This document shows positions 25,775 through 32,998 of a DNA stretch of 64,000 nucleotides, in pieces (the stretch's first letter is position 1; each line of letters begins with the position of its first letter). The DNA is from an uncultured Roseicyclus sp. (GTDB lineage: Bacteria > Pseudomonadota > Alphaproteobacteria > Rhodobacterales > Rhodobacteraceae): positions 1,328,982 through 1,392,981 of the forward strand of contig CANMRT010000001.1 in assembly GCA_947500415.1 (NCBI GenBank), written 5' to 3'. The notes beneath the pieces are model-generated. The model did no database searches and was not told the DNA's origin. It saw only the letters and a program-made list of their open reading frames with translations. The position numbers and the translations under genes are program-made.

Positions 25775-26409
25775 GGTCGCCAGCGCAGGAAATTTGCGAT
25801 CATGCGCAGGCCTGCGCTTTGGCTCTTTTCCGGGTGAAACTGCGTGCCGATCATGGTGTCGCGGCCGACGATGGCCGTGACATCGCCACCGTAATCGACG
25901 TGCGCCAGACGATGCCCGGGGGTATCGACGCGCATGGCGTAGGAGTGGACGAAATAGGCGTGGTCGCCGCTGGAAATACCTTCCAGAACAGGGTGTTGTG
26001 CATCGACGTTCAAGTCATTCCAACCCATGTGCGGGATTTTTAGGGCTGGATCAGAGGGCGTGATGCGGTCCACGACGCCGTCTATCCAACCGAAGCCCGC
26101 GACCTCTTCATACTCCAGACCAAGACGGGCCATCATCTGCATCCCGACGCAGATGCCGAAGAAGGGTTTACCTTTGATTTCAACGGCTTCGAGGATCGCC
26201 TCCTCCAGCCCGTCGATGGCTTTCAGGCCCGTGCGGCAAGCCGGAAAGGCGCCGTCGCCGGGCAGAACGATGCGGTCGGCGCGAGCGACCGCGTCGGGAT
26301 CGGCGGTGACGATCAAATCGCCTGCATCAACCTCGGCCGCCATGCGTTGAAAGGCCTTTTCGGCGGAGTGCAGATTGCCCGCGTCATAGTCGATCAGAAC
26401 AGTCGTCAT
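25771..26409 (-). CDS. hisH: Imidazole glycerol phosphate synthase, glutamine amidotransferase subunit
   Basis: A 212-residue class I glutamine amidotransferase. The triad is C87 (GICVGMQ), H192 and E194 (QFHPEKSQ); the oxyanion segment LPGDGAF is at residues 49-55. It supplies ammonia to HisF. The downstream end overlaps a convergent gene by 4 bp; upstream is a repeat-rich gap to hisB, so the usual hisB-hisH coupling is broken. Confidence 0.96.
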   Translation of the reverse strand: MTTVLIDYDAGNLHSAEKAFQRMAAEVDAGDLIVTADPDAVARADRIVLPGDGAFPACRTGLKAIDGLEEAILEAVEIKGKPFFGICVGMQMMARLGLEYEEVAGFGWIDGVVDRITPSDPALKIPHMGWNDLNVDAQHPVLEGISSGDHAYFVHSYAMRVDTPGHRLAHVDYGGDVTAIVGRDTMIGTQFHPEKSQSAGLRMIANFLRWRP

Positions 26410-26441
26410 GGGGTGTCCCCTAGTGGTCTTGGCTGGCGGAG

Positions 26442-26564
26442 AACTGTGACCATGTGGTCAGAGTTGCGTTCATCTGGTCACATATTTCGCGAAAAATGCG
26501 TTCATCTGGTCACAGTTTCCACAGATGGGCCGCTCACCCGAAACTGTGACCATCTGGACGCATC
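26442..26564. repeat. Cluster of four related repeats between hisH and hisB
   Basis: A 24-bp near-palindrome at 26442-26465 (AACTGTGACCA / TGGTCAGAGTT, one mismatch) is followed by two identical 17-bp copies of GCGTTCATCTGGTCACA at 26466-26482 and 26498-26514, exactly 32 bp apart, with TTTCGCGAAA between them. An inverted relative, AAACTGTGACCATCTGGACG with CATC after it, lies at 26541-26564. Repeated about 20-bp ends are characteristic of IS21-family elements, so this may be an insertion-sequence remnant; alternatively it is an operator cluster. No transposase is present. Confidence 0.7.
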
Positions 26565-26573
26565 TCGCGCACC

Positions 26574-27161
26574 CTAAAGCGAGCCCTTGGTCGATGGGAT
26601 CGCGTCGGCCTTGCGAGGGTCGACCTCAAGCGCATCGCGCAGCGCGCGGGCGACGGATTTGAAGGCGGCTTCCGCAATGTGGTGGCTGTTGATGCCCGCG
26701 CCTTGCGTGACGTGGAGCGTAATGCCGCCGTGGGTGGCGAAGGCCTGGAAGAACTCGCGCACAAGCTCCGTATCGAAGGAGCCGATCTTGGCGGTCGGAA
26801 GGGTCACGTCCCACACCAGATACGGGCGGCCAGACAGGTCGAGCGCGCAGGCGACGCGGGCGTCGTCCATCGGCAGAGTGCATTCGCCGTAACGCCGGAT
26901 GCCGCGCTTGTCGCCCATGGCCTGCGCCAGCGCCTGACCTAGCGCGATGCCGACATCCTCAACGGTGTGATGATCGTCGATGTGCAGATCGCCGGTGCAG
27001 CGCGTGGTCATGTCGATGAGCGCGTGGCGGGCGAGTTGGTCGAGCATATGGTCGAAGAAGCCCACGCCGGTCTGATTGTCATAGCTGCCGCTGCCGTCGA
27101 GGTTGATCTCGACAGAGATGTCGGTCTCAGCCGTTTGGCGCGTTATCTTGGCGGTGCGCAT
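26574..27161 (-). CDS. hisB: Imidazoleglycerol-phosphate dehydratase
   Basis: A 195-residue monofunctional dehydratase (no phosphatase domain) catalysing IGP to imidazole acetol phosphate. Manganese-binding His motifs are [27 protein letters not shown] and [11 protein letters not shown]. The start at 27161 begins the conserved part; a frame to 27515 would run through the divergent gap into the next gene and is rejected. It is the first his gene on this strand. Confidence 0.95.
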   Translation of the reverse strand: MRTAKITRQTAETDISVEINLDGSGSYDNQTGVGFFDHMLDQLARHALIDMTTRCTGDLHIDDHHTVEDVGIALGQALAQAMGDKRGIRRYGECTLPMDDARVACALDLSGRPYLVWDVTLPTAKIGSFDTELVREFFQAFATHGGITLHVTQGAGINSHHIAEAAFKSVARALRDALEVDPRKADAIPSTKGSL

Positions 27162-27368
27162 GGGCCCATAGTCCTGTGGTTGCGAGAGAGGAGCTGCGGG
27201 GGCGTGTATAGGCGCGGCGATGCGGTGGGAAAAGGGGGGTGCGGCGAAGGGAGTGCGGAGTGTTGCGGCGATGGCGGGGGACATGTGCGGTGGGGGGATA
27301 CCGTTTTGCGTTGGATTGGGCGGCATGGGAAGGTACCGCTTCCCGCAATCTGTTTTTGAGGCCAGCAC

Positions 27369-28187
27369 GTGATCGACAAACGCGCAAAAAAAATCCTGAT
27401 GGATCATCATTGGAAGTCGGGATGGATCGACCGACAGAACCGGCAGTCTGACGAAGCGAGCATCGCCTATGCGCGATCGAAAGGGTTCTGGTTTGACCCG
27501 ATCGAAATCACCCATGATGCGTTGGTTGGGTGGATTGGCGAAGTCCGGAGCCGGGTAACGGCGCGAGAGGTGGGCGATGCCTTTTTGGCAAGTCTGTCGA
27601 CGCGACGGCTCGATCTGCGGTCAGCGCTGGGCAGTTTTGGGTATCTGGCACACTTCCCTGACCATGGGTGCGATCCTCTTGATGATTTTGGGCGGACCCG
27701 GTGTCGGGTGTGCTGGTACATGGAGGGCGCGCCGGGTGATAAGGAAGACCTAAACGTCCTGAACTTCGAGCGGCACAAATGGGGTGGGGTGCGTCACGGT
27801 CAGCCAATCTACGCGTGGTTTGATCTGTCGCGATTTGTTGAGAGCGAGAGCGTCGCGCCAACAGATGAAGACCGGCGTCTTCTGCGCGGGATTATCGATA
27901 TTGCCGAGGGTTTGCCGGACGACGCGCGGCCTGCGCAATTGGCGGATGCCTTGAAAGATGTTGTGAAATCCAATGCAAATGAGCGGAAGGTTCTGATCCA
28001 GATCCTGAGCCTTGCCGGGGTTTTGCAGCCCGAAGGATTGGGCGGGTATTTCACGGAGTTCACGCCGACCTCTGAGCGCAAGCAATCGGCGCTGCATTAC
28101 AACGATTGGACATATCCGGCCCTTTGGTGGCGCGGGTCGGATCGGGTGAATTGGGCTGCGGTGGCGGTCTATTTCCCGGACCTTTGA
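27369..28187 (+). CDS. Uncharacterised 272-residue protein
   Basis: A soluble protein of unknown function, divergent from hisB. The GTG at 27369 follows GAGG with about 8-base spacing. Visible features are a basic N-terminus ([18 protein letters not shown]), [16 protein letters not shown] with a CxxC-type pair, a central helical part and an aromatic C-terminus ([19 protein letters not shown]). No catalytic signature is obvious. Codon use resembles neighbouring genes, so it is probably a genuine resident gene. Confidence 0.65.
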   Translation: MIDKRAKKILMDHHWKSGWIDRQNRQSDEASIAYARSKGFWFDPIEITHDALVGWIGEVRSRVTAREVGDAFLASLSTRRLDLRSALGSFGYLAHFPDHGCDPLDDFGRTRCRVCWYMEGAPGDKEDLNVLNFERHKWGGVRHGQPIYAWFDLSRFVESESVAPTDEDRRLLRGIIDIAEGLPDDARPAQLADALKDVVKSNANERKVLIQILSLAGVLQPEGLGGYFTEFTPTSERKQSALHYNDWTYPALWWRGSDRVNWAAVAVYFPDL

Positions 28188-28264
28188 GCGCGCGCGGGCA
28201 GTCGCACACAGCAAAAAGGCGACCCGAGGGCCGCCATTCGCGTCTTCCGTCTGGAAGGAAACTT

Positions 28265-28339
28265 TGGAGCGGGTGAGGCGATTCGAACGCCCGACCCTTA
28301 CCTTGGCAAGGTAATGCTCTACCCCTGAGCTACACCCGC
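28265..28339 (-). tRNA. tRNA-Gly (anticodon GCC)
   Basis: On the minus strand the acceptor stem GCGGGTG/CACCCGC is followed by discriminator T and an encoded CCA (28265-28267). The D arm is GCTCAGGGGTAGAGC, the anticodon arm TTACC-TTGCCAA-GGTAA presents GCC, and the T loop is TTCGAAT. The length of 75 with CCA is normal. Confidence 0.96.
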
Positions 28340-28630
28340 TCACTAAGTGTGGGGGCGTATTATAAAGGTTCACACCAACGCGCAAGGGGGAAATTCCTAC
28401 CATTGTGCGAACGCATCGATCACGCCAGAGTGAGGGCGATCGCCCTGCCATTTCGGGGCACTGGGAGGACCGGAGCTTGACCGATCCATCAACTGATTTG
28501 CGTGCCGCCCAAGAGGTGAGGCGCGACCTGAGATCCTTCGGGGTGCCGCGTTTGGCATTGCCGGGGATGGCTGCCGGGCGGACATGGTTTACCCGGTTCT
28601 GAAGACCCCTGAGACGGAGAATGTATTTCT

Positions 28631-29593
28631 ATGATTTCTAAAACGCCCTTCCTGCCGGTGCTTGCACTGGCAGCCGCCGCTATTTCTGCCCCTGCATTTG
28701 CGCAAACGGATGCGTTGACGCTGTCCGGCCTGACGGTCCAGCGATTTGACACATTGCCCAATATTGACCCGGATTTCGCGTCGCCCTGTTGCGCCAGCCA
28801 TACCTACGAATCCGGTGAGGCCGAGGACTTCATCTATATCGATGCCAATTTCACTGTGGCCTGGACGGACGCCTTGGACCGCGTGCAGATTTCGTCTGGC
28901 GACATCGGCTTGCAGCTGGACAACGAGCCTGAGCCCCGCGCGGCCTGGGGTCGGATCGACTTTTTCCCCGAGGTTGAGCGCGGTGGCACCAGCCTGAACG
29001 CGCGCCGTCCGCGCGATTGGCCCGAAGAAAATGCGGGCGGCCATCTGGATCTGCTCTTTGCCGTTCCGGCAGGCGCAACAAGTGCCACGCTGGTTCTGGG
29101 CGAAGGGGATGACACCTTGCGCATTCCCGTCGACCTGAGCGTGCCGGTTACAGAAATGCCTGAAGCGTCGAGCTTCTTTGATGTGTCTATCAGTGGCATT
29201 TCAACCTCGCCCGAACTGGTGACCGAGGATCGGCTTGGCCGCGCCAGCATCGCGGGCCGTGTGACGCCGCGTCTGGGAGAGATTGTGCGCGTCGATATTT
29301 CCGTGACGGCGCTTGCGAATATCAATGTCGACTCGGAGCCGGGTGAGAACTCGGCCTTCTTCACCAACACGGACTTCTCGCTGATTGGCCCCGCAGGCTA
29401 TCCGCTGCTGCCGCTTGGGCGGTCCGTTTCAGGTTCGATCCGCAACCGGTATTCGAACTCGATCTCCTGGGATGGGGAAGGTCCGTCGAACCCGGTGTCG
29501 GTGACCCTGTTCTTCCTGGGTGCGGGCACGCCGGGTGATTACGAGTTGTTCTTCTTCAATGAGACAATTGAGAAAGTGACGCTTGCTGAATAA
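28631..29593 (+). CDS. Exported protein of unknown function, beta-rich
   Basis: A 320-residue protein with a signal peptide (MISKTPFLPVLALAAAAISAPAFA, cleavage near residue 24). The mature chain is acidic and beta-strand rich, with an FASPCCASHTYESGEAEDFIYIDA segment containing a Cys pair. It appears to have three similar-sized beta modules. It is likely periplasmic or outer-surface; no enzyme motif is seen. An intrinsic terminator follows 22 bp after the stop. Confidence 0.75.
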   Translation: MISKTPFLPVLALAAAAISAPAFAQTDALTLSGLTVQRFDTLPNIDPDFASPCCASHTYESGEAEDFIYIDANFTVAWTDALDRVQISSGDIGLQLDNEPEPRAAWGRIDFFPEVERGGTSLNARRPRDWPEENAGGHLDLLFAVPAGATSATLVLGEGDDTLRIPVDLSVPVTEMPEASSFFDVSISGISTSPELVTEDRLGRASIAGRVTPRLGEIVRVDISVTALANINVDSEPGENSAFFTNTDFSLIGPAGYPLLPLGRSVSGSIRNRYSNSISWDGEGPSNPVSVTLFFLGAGTPGDYELFFFNETIEKVTLAE

Positions 29594-29615
29594 CGCAGCG
29601 CTGTCGTTGTAAAGG

Positions 29616-29640
29616 AGGCCTCCGGCAGTGCCGGGGGCCT
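29616..29640 (+). terminator. Intrinsic terminator
   Basis: AGGCCTCCGGC and GCCGGGGGCCT pair over 11 bp (one G-T wobble) around an AGT loop, followed by TTGCTATTT. It ends the exported-protein gene; the convergent phosphodiesterase gene stops 4 bp beyond, so it may serve both. Confidence 0.8.
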
Positions 29641-29643
29641 TTG

Positions 29644-30465
29644 CTATTTGTAGGTCAGGACGGAGCCGTCGGAGAGGGCGAAATCCTCGGTATGGACCAC
29701 GACCGTGTTCTTGAGCGCCAGAAGGATGCCGTAGGCGCCGGGTTCATCCACCGAATCCGCGAAGGTGCCTTGGCCCAGGATCATCGGGATCTGGTGGCAG
29801 GGGCTTTTCAGGATTGAGACGGGCAGACCATCGGCGGAGGCATGGATCGTGCGGTGGATATGGCCGCAGATCAGGTGTTTGACGTGGGGAGCGGCGTGCA
29901 GCCGGCTGAGCAGCGCGTCGGAATTGGCGAGGCCAATGGCGTCCATGGCCCAGAAGCCCACGGGGCAGGGCGGGTGGTGGCACATGACCACGACCGATTT
30001 ACCGTCAGAGGCCGCGCGGGCCAGTTGATCATCAAGCCAGGCCAGACGGGTGGCACAGAGGTAGCCGTCGTGTTCCAGCGGGGCCGCGCCGTCGTAGTCG
30101 TGAGTGTCTAGGATGAGGAGGCGCAGCGGACCGAGGTCGAGCGCGTTTTGCACGAAGCCGTCGCGGTCGAGAGCATCAGGGAAGCATGCGACGAGGTTTT
30201 CGCGCAGGTCGTGGTTGCCCATCGTGACAGTGATCGGGATCGGGCAGTTGGCAAGCGCGGGCATCAGGTGGGCGTATTCGGCGGGACTGCCGCTGTGAGT
30301 TAGGTCGCCCAGAAGGATCAGGTGCTGCGCATCGGGGTGGCGGGCCAGCGCATGGGCGAGGCCTTCGGAGAAGCGCGCAAAGGGATCGAGGCCGATGATC
30401 GTCTCCCCCTCGGGGACGATGTGCAGATCGGTGAAGATCAGGGCTTTGTCGAAGTGCTCTCCCAT
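29644..30465 (-). CDS. Metallophosphoesterase, CpdA-like cyclic-nucleotide phosphodiesterase
   Basis: A 273-residue calcineurin-fold phosphoesterase. The dimetal motifs are all present: TDLH, LLGDLTHSG, TMGNHD, VMCHHPPCPVG and ICGHIHR. This set and length match class III 3',5'-cyclic-nucleotide phosphodiesterases (CpdA), which hydrolyse cAMP, though other phosphodiesters are possible. The start at 30465 gives the conserved N-terminus (KALIFTDLH); its ribosome site is weak, and a frame to 30573 adds no homology. Confidence 0.85.
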   Translation of the reverse strand: MGEHFDKALIFTDLHIVPEGETIIGLDPFARFSEGLAHALARHPDAQHLILLGDLTHSGSPAEYAHLMPALANCPIPITVTMGNHDLRENLVACFPDALDRDGFVQNALDLGPLRLLILDTHDYDGAAPLEHDGYLCATRLAWLDDQLARAASDGKSVVVMCHHPPCPVGFWAMDAIGLANSDALLSRLHAAPHVKHLICGHIHRTIHASADGLPVSILKSPCHQIPMILGQGTFADSVDEPGAYGILLALKNTVVVHTEDFALSDGSVLTYK

Positions 30466-30517
30466 AGCGGGACCGTGCCGCAGGCGCGGTGTTGGGGCAA
30501 GATCAAAGCGTGGCGTT

Positions 30518-31033
30518 CTATTCCCACTCAGGCGGCAAGGGCGAGGGCGCGAGGCTGTCGAAGAGATGCCCATTGCCGGGCTGGGCCGCGATCACGCGGG
30601 TGGTGTAGTTGCCGTAGCGGCCGGATGGGCTGGGCAAGCTCCAATCCTCGATGGCGCTTTCGGGGAAGGTCACGAGGTCACCGCGCTGCCAGTCGCCCAG
30701 GTGGAACGGCTGGTTGTTGAGCCGTCCCTGGAAAGTGCCATCGGCGTTGCGGGAAAGGGGGGAGACCCAGATGATCTCAACCCCCTGATCGGTGGGAAAG
30801 GTCTGAAACGCGACTTTGACGGAGCCTTCGTGGATCTGCCCATCGGCGCCGGTGACGTGGTCCAGAAAAAGCGGCAATGTGCGCTGCGCCTCGGCAATGG
30901 CGGCGTTCATGGTGACGTCGCCAGCGGAGAAGAATTCCAGGCCCGGTTGAGGGGCGGGTGGTTCGACCTTTTGGGCAAGGGCGGGGGTGGCGAGCAGCAG
31001 GGTGATCAGGGTTATTCGGAACAGGTTGTTCAT
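30518..31033 (-). CDS. Exported DUF2314-like protein (tandem copy 3)
   Basis: A 171-residue protein with a signal peptide (cleavage near LAQ, residue 21) and a DUF2314/YegJ-like core: MNAAIAEAQRTLPLFL, VKVAFQTFPTDQGVEIIWVSPL, FQGRLNNQPF, GDLVTFPESAIEDWSL. The ATG at 31033 overlaps the stop of the preceding gene (ATGA), so the two are co-translated. It ends in LPPEWE, shared in form with the two upstream genes. Function unknown; DUF2314 proteins in other bacteria are likewise uncharacterised. Confidence 0.75.
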   Translation of the reverse strand: MNNLFRITLITLLLATPALAQKVEPPAPQPGLEFFSAGDVTMNAAIAEAQRTLPLFLDHVTGADGQIHEGSVKVAFQTFPTDQGVEIIWVSPLSRNADGTFQGRLNNQPFHLGDWQRGDLVTFPESAIEDWSLPSPSGRYGNYTTRVIAAQPGNGHLFDSLAPSPLPPEWE

Positions 31034-31518
31034 TTCCACTCCGGCGGCAGGATGTCGGGCATGAGGCTATCAAGGAACGCGGGGTTGTCTTGAGCAATCG
31101 CCTGCGCGCGGGCACTGATATAGCCCCAGCGGCGGCCATCGGGCGAGACAAAGCCCCAATCGGCCACGGCCACTTCGCTGACATTGATAGGTGTGCCTGC
31201 AGGCAGGTTGGGGTTGGTAGAGGAGCCGTTGATGAGGACCCCGTGAAACTGCCCATCGGCTTCGCGGCGGATCTGGTTCACCCAGAGGAATTCGGCGTGA
31301 GGGGAATTCGGCGGAGAGCGGAAGGCGAACAATAGCTGAGCGTTCGGGTGACCCGCGCCGCTTTCATCAAAGGCTTGATCCATGAAGGTTGGCAGCGTCG
31401 CGTCGAGGAGGCGGTAGACCATATCGAGCGGCTCTTCCCCCGGCAAAAGCACCGCCGCCTGGGCGTGGGCCGGAGGGGCGAGAGTGGTCAGCAGGATCGC
31501 AAGGAGCAGGCGGCGCAT
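31030..31518 (-). CDS. Exported DUF2314-like protein (tandem copy 2)
   Basis: A 162-residue protein with a signal peptide (MRRLLLAILLTTLAPPAHA). The core FAFRSPPNSPHAEFLWVNQIRREADGQFHGVLINGS and VSEVAVADWGFVSPDGRRWGYI is a diverged relative of the next gene's core, and the end is ILPPEWK. It is coupled by a 4-bp overlap downstream and lies 4 bp after the first copy, so the three form one operon. Confidence 0.7.
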   Translation of the reverse strand: MRRLLLAILLTTLAPPAHAQAAVLLPGEEPLDMVYRLLDATLPTFMDQAFDESGAGHPNAQLLFAFRSPPNSPHAEFLWVNQIRREADGQFHGVLINGSSTNPNLPAGTPINVSEVAVADWGFVSPDGRRWGYISARAQAIAQDNPAFLDSLMPDILPPEWK

Positions 31519-31522
31519 GGAG

Positions 31523-32035
31523 TCAGTTCCAGTCTGGCGGCAATGGTTCTGGCATCAACGATATCATAACCCCACCTCCATCGGGTGCCCATGTCACGAA
31601 ATCGCGGCTTTGGAATGCGCCGTAGAAGCGGCCATCGCTTTCGGGGGTAATAAGTTGCCAATCCCAGACCTGATCGGTTGTGAAGGTGAAGGTCTGCCCG
31701 AAGAGGTGGGAGTGGTGGGAGAGGGAGTTGCGGACCAAGTAGCCCTCGAAGCGGCCATCGCCGAGGGCACGGATGCCGCGCATCGGTTCGATCGTGCCGC
31801 CGGGGCACTCAGGCGTCAGCTCAGGCGGCAACAGCACGGACAGGTCGAGGCGCTCGGGGCCGGTGCCATCGGGGGCGAAGGTGTTGCGGGTGAGGACGGT
31901 GAAGCTTTCACGCGCCGGGGCGGGGTCGTAAAGCGAGATGGTGGGTGGGGAGGTCTGGCAGAGGGGTTGGCTGTGGGCTGGACTTGCAAACGCCGAAAGC
32001 ACGCAAAAGAAAAGGCAAGGACGGTAAAGACACAT
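31523..32035 (-). CDS. Exported DUF2314-like protein (tandem copy 1, most diverged)
   Basis: A 170-residue protein with an N-terminal signal (CLFFCVLSAFASPAHS). IRALGDGRFEGYLVRNSLSHHSHLFGQTFTFTTDQVWDWQLITPESDGRFYGAF follows the same order as the other two copies (a DGxFxGxL strand pair, then a DWxLxxPxGRxYG segment), and it ends LPPDWN. It adds Cys residues not found in the others. It is first in the three-gene set. Confidence 0.65.
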   Translation of the reverse strand: MCLYRPCLFFCVLSAFASPAHSQPLCQTSPPTISLYDPAPARESFTVLTRNTFAPDGTGPERLDLSVLLPPELTPECPGGTIEPMRGIRALGDGRFEGYLVRNSLSHHSHLFGQTFTFTTDQVWDWQLITPESDGRFYGAFQSRDFVTWAPDGGGVMISLMPEPLPPDWN

Positions 32036-32114
32036 CCTTGCCTTATAGCCTCCAAACGTTTGGCATCAAAGGATTGCCAAAGGCCGGATCGTCACGCCAA
32101 ACACTCTGCCGATG

Positions 32115-32858
32115 TCAGAAGCGGTAGGCCACGTTCAGGCGCAGGATGTTGCCGCCAAAATCTGTAACGCCGACGCGTGGGTTGCCACTAGCGCCAGCCC
32201 CCAAATGTTGGGGACGTTCGATCAGATGAAGGAAATCAAAACCAACGCTGATTTGGTCGGTTGCAAGGTAATCGGCACCAAGTCCGATCACGGCATTTGT
32301 TGCCGTATCGTCAATGTCTGGCTGGAGCCCCACAAATGCCACGTTCACTTCCGTGAATGCGACCCCGGCGGTAAGATAGGGGAGGAGACGGTCAGATGCG
32401 GCGTATCCGACGCGGCCACGTAACATCGTCAATTGGCTTATACTCAATTGGCATGCATTTGCCGCGCCACAAGCGAAGCCTCCGGCTGTTGGCACTCCGT
32501 CAACCAAATCTCCGAACATGATGTCGCCAGCGACGCCGTAGACAATGTTGCCGGCCTGCCAGTCGTATCCTGCCGTTATCCCTACCGTGGCGCCCTCAGG
32601 CTGGGGCTCTGGAAGGACCGGGAATACAGCGTGATCAATGCCTTCACTACAGCTGGCACCGAGGGCGCCTTCCTGACAAAACGTTCCTTGGAACGCGCCG
32701 TAGGCCAGCGACCCGCCGACATAGGCGCCGGTCCACGTGTCGGTGGCGACAACCACGGGCGGAACGACAGCAGGCGCGGGCTGGATGCCGTTGGCAAACG
32801 CGGGAAGGGCCATAGTGGCCAGAACGGTTGCGAGGGTGAGGGTGGTAAGACGGGTCAT
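32115..32858 (-). CDS. Outer-membrane beta-barrel protein (Omp25/OmpA-like porin family)
   Basis: A 247-residue protein with a signal peptide (cleavage near AFA, residue 23) followed by a barrel typical of alphaproteobacterial Omp25/31-like proteins. WTGAYVGGSLAYG is the first strand pair, TAGYDWQAGNIVYGVAGDIMFGD follows, then GRVGYAASDRLLPYLTAGVAF, and the terminal strand GGNILRLNVAYRF ends in Phe as required for outer-membrane insertion. The start at 32858 gives the signal peptide. Role: structural or pore-forming surface protein. Confidence 0.87.
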   Translation of the reverse strand: MTRLTTLTLATVLATMALPAFANGIQPAPAVVPPVVVATDTWTGAYVGGSLAYGAFQGTFCQEGALGASCSEGIDHAVFPVLPEPQPEGATVGITAGYDWQAGNIVYGVAGDIMFGDLVDGVPTAGGFACGAANACQLSISQLTMLRGRVGYAASDRLLPYLTAGVAFTEVNVAFVGLQPDIDDTATNAVIGLGADYLATDQISVGFDFLHLIERPQHLGAGASGNPRVGVTDFGGNILRLNVAYRF

Positions 32859-32998
32859 GGCGGCACGCTCCAAATGTGGTGAATGCAATTAACGCTAGGT
32901 TACGTGCAGACGTGCCGCTTTTCAGAAATTGTCCCTCGCTGCTACGAAATAATCGCTCTGCGTGACGAATCCGCAACGTTTAAAGGGGCTGGCAGGGT

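Noticed and set aside
28405-28602. 65-codon frame after tRNA-Gly
   Set aside because: No ribosome site, no conserved feature, and a competing minus-strand frame of similar quality; left as non-coding.
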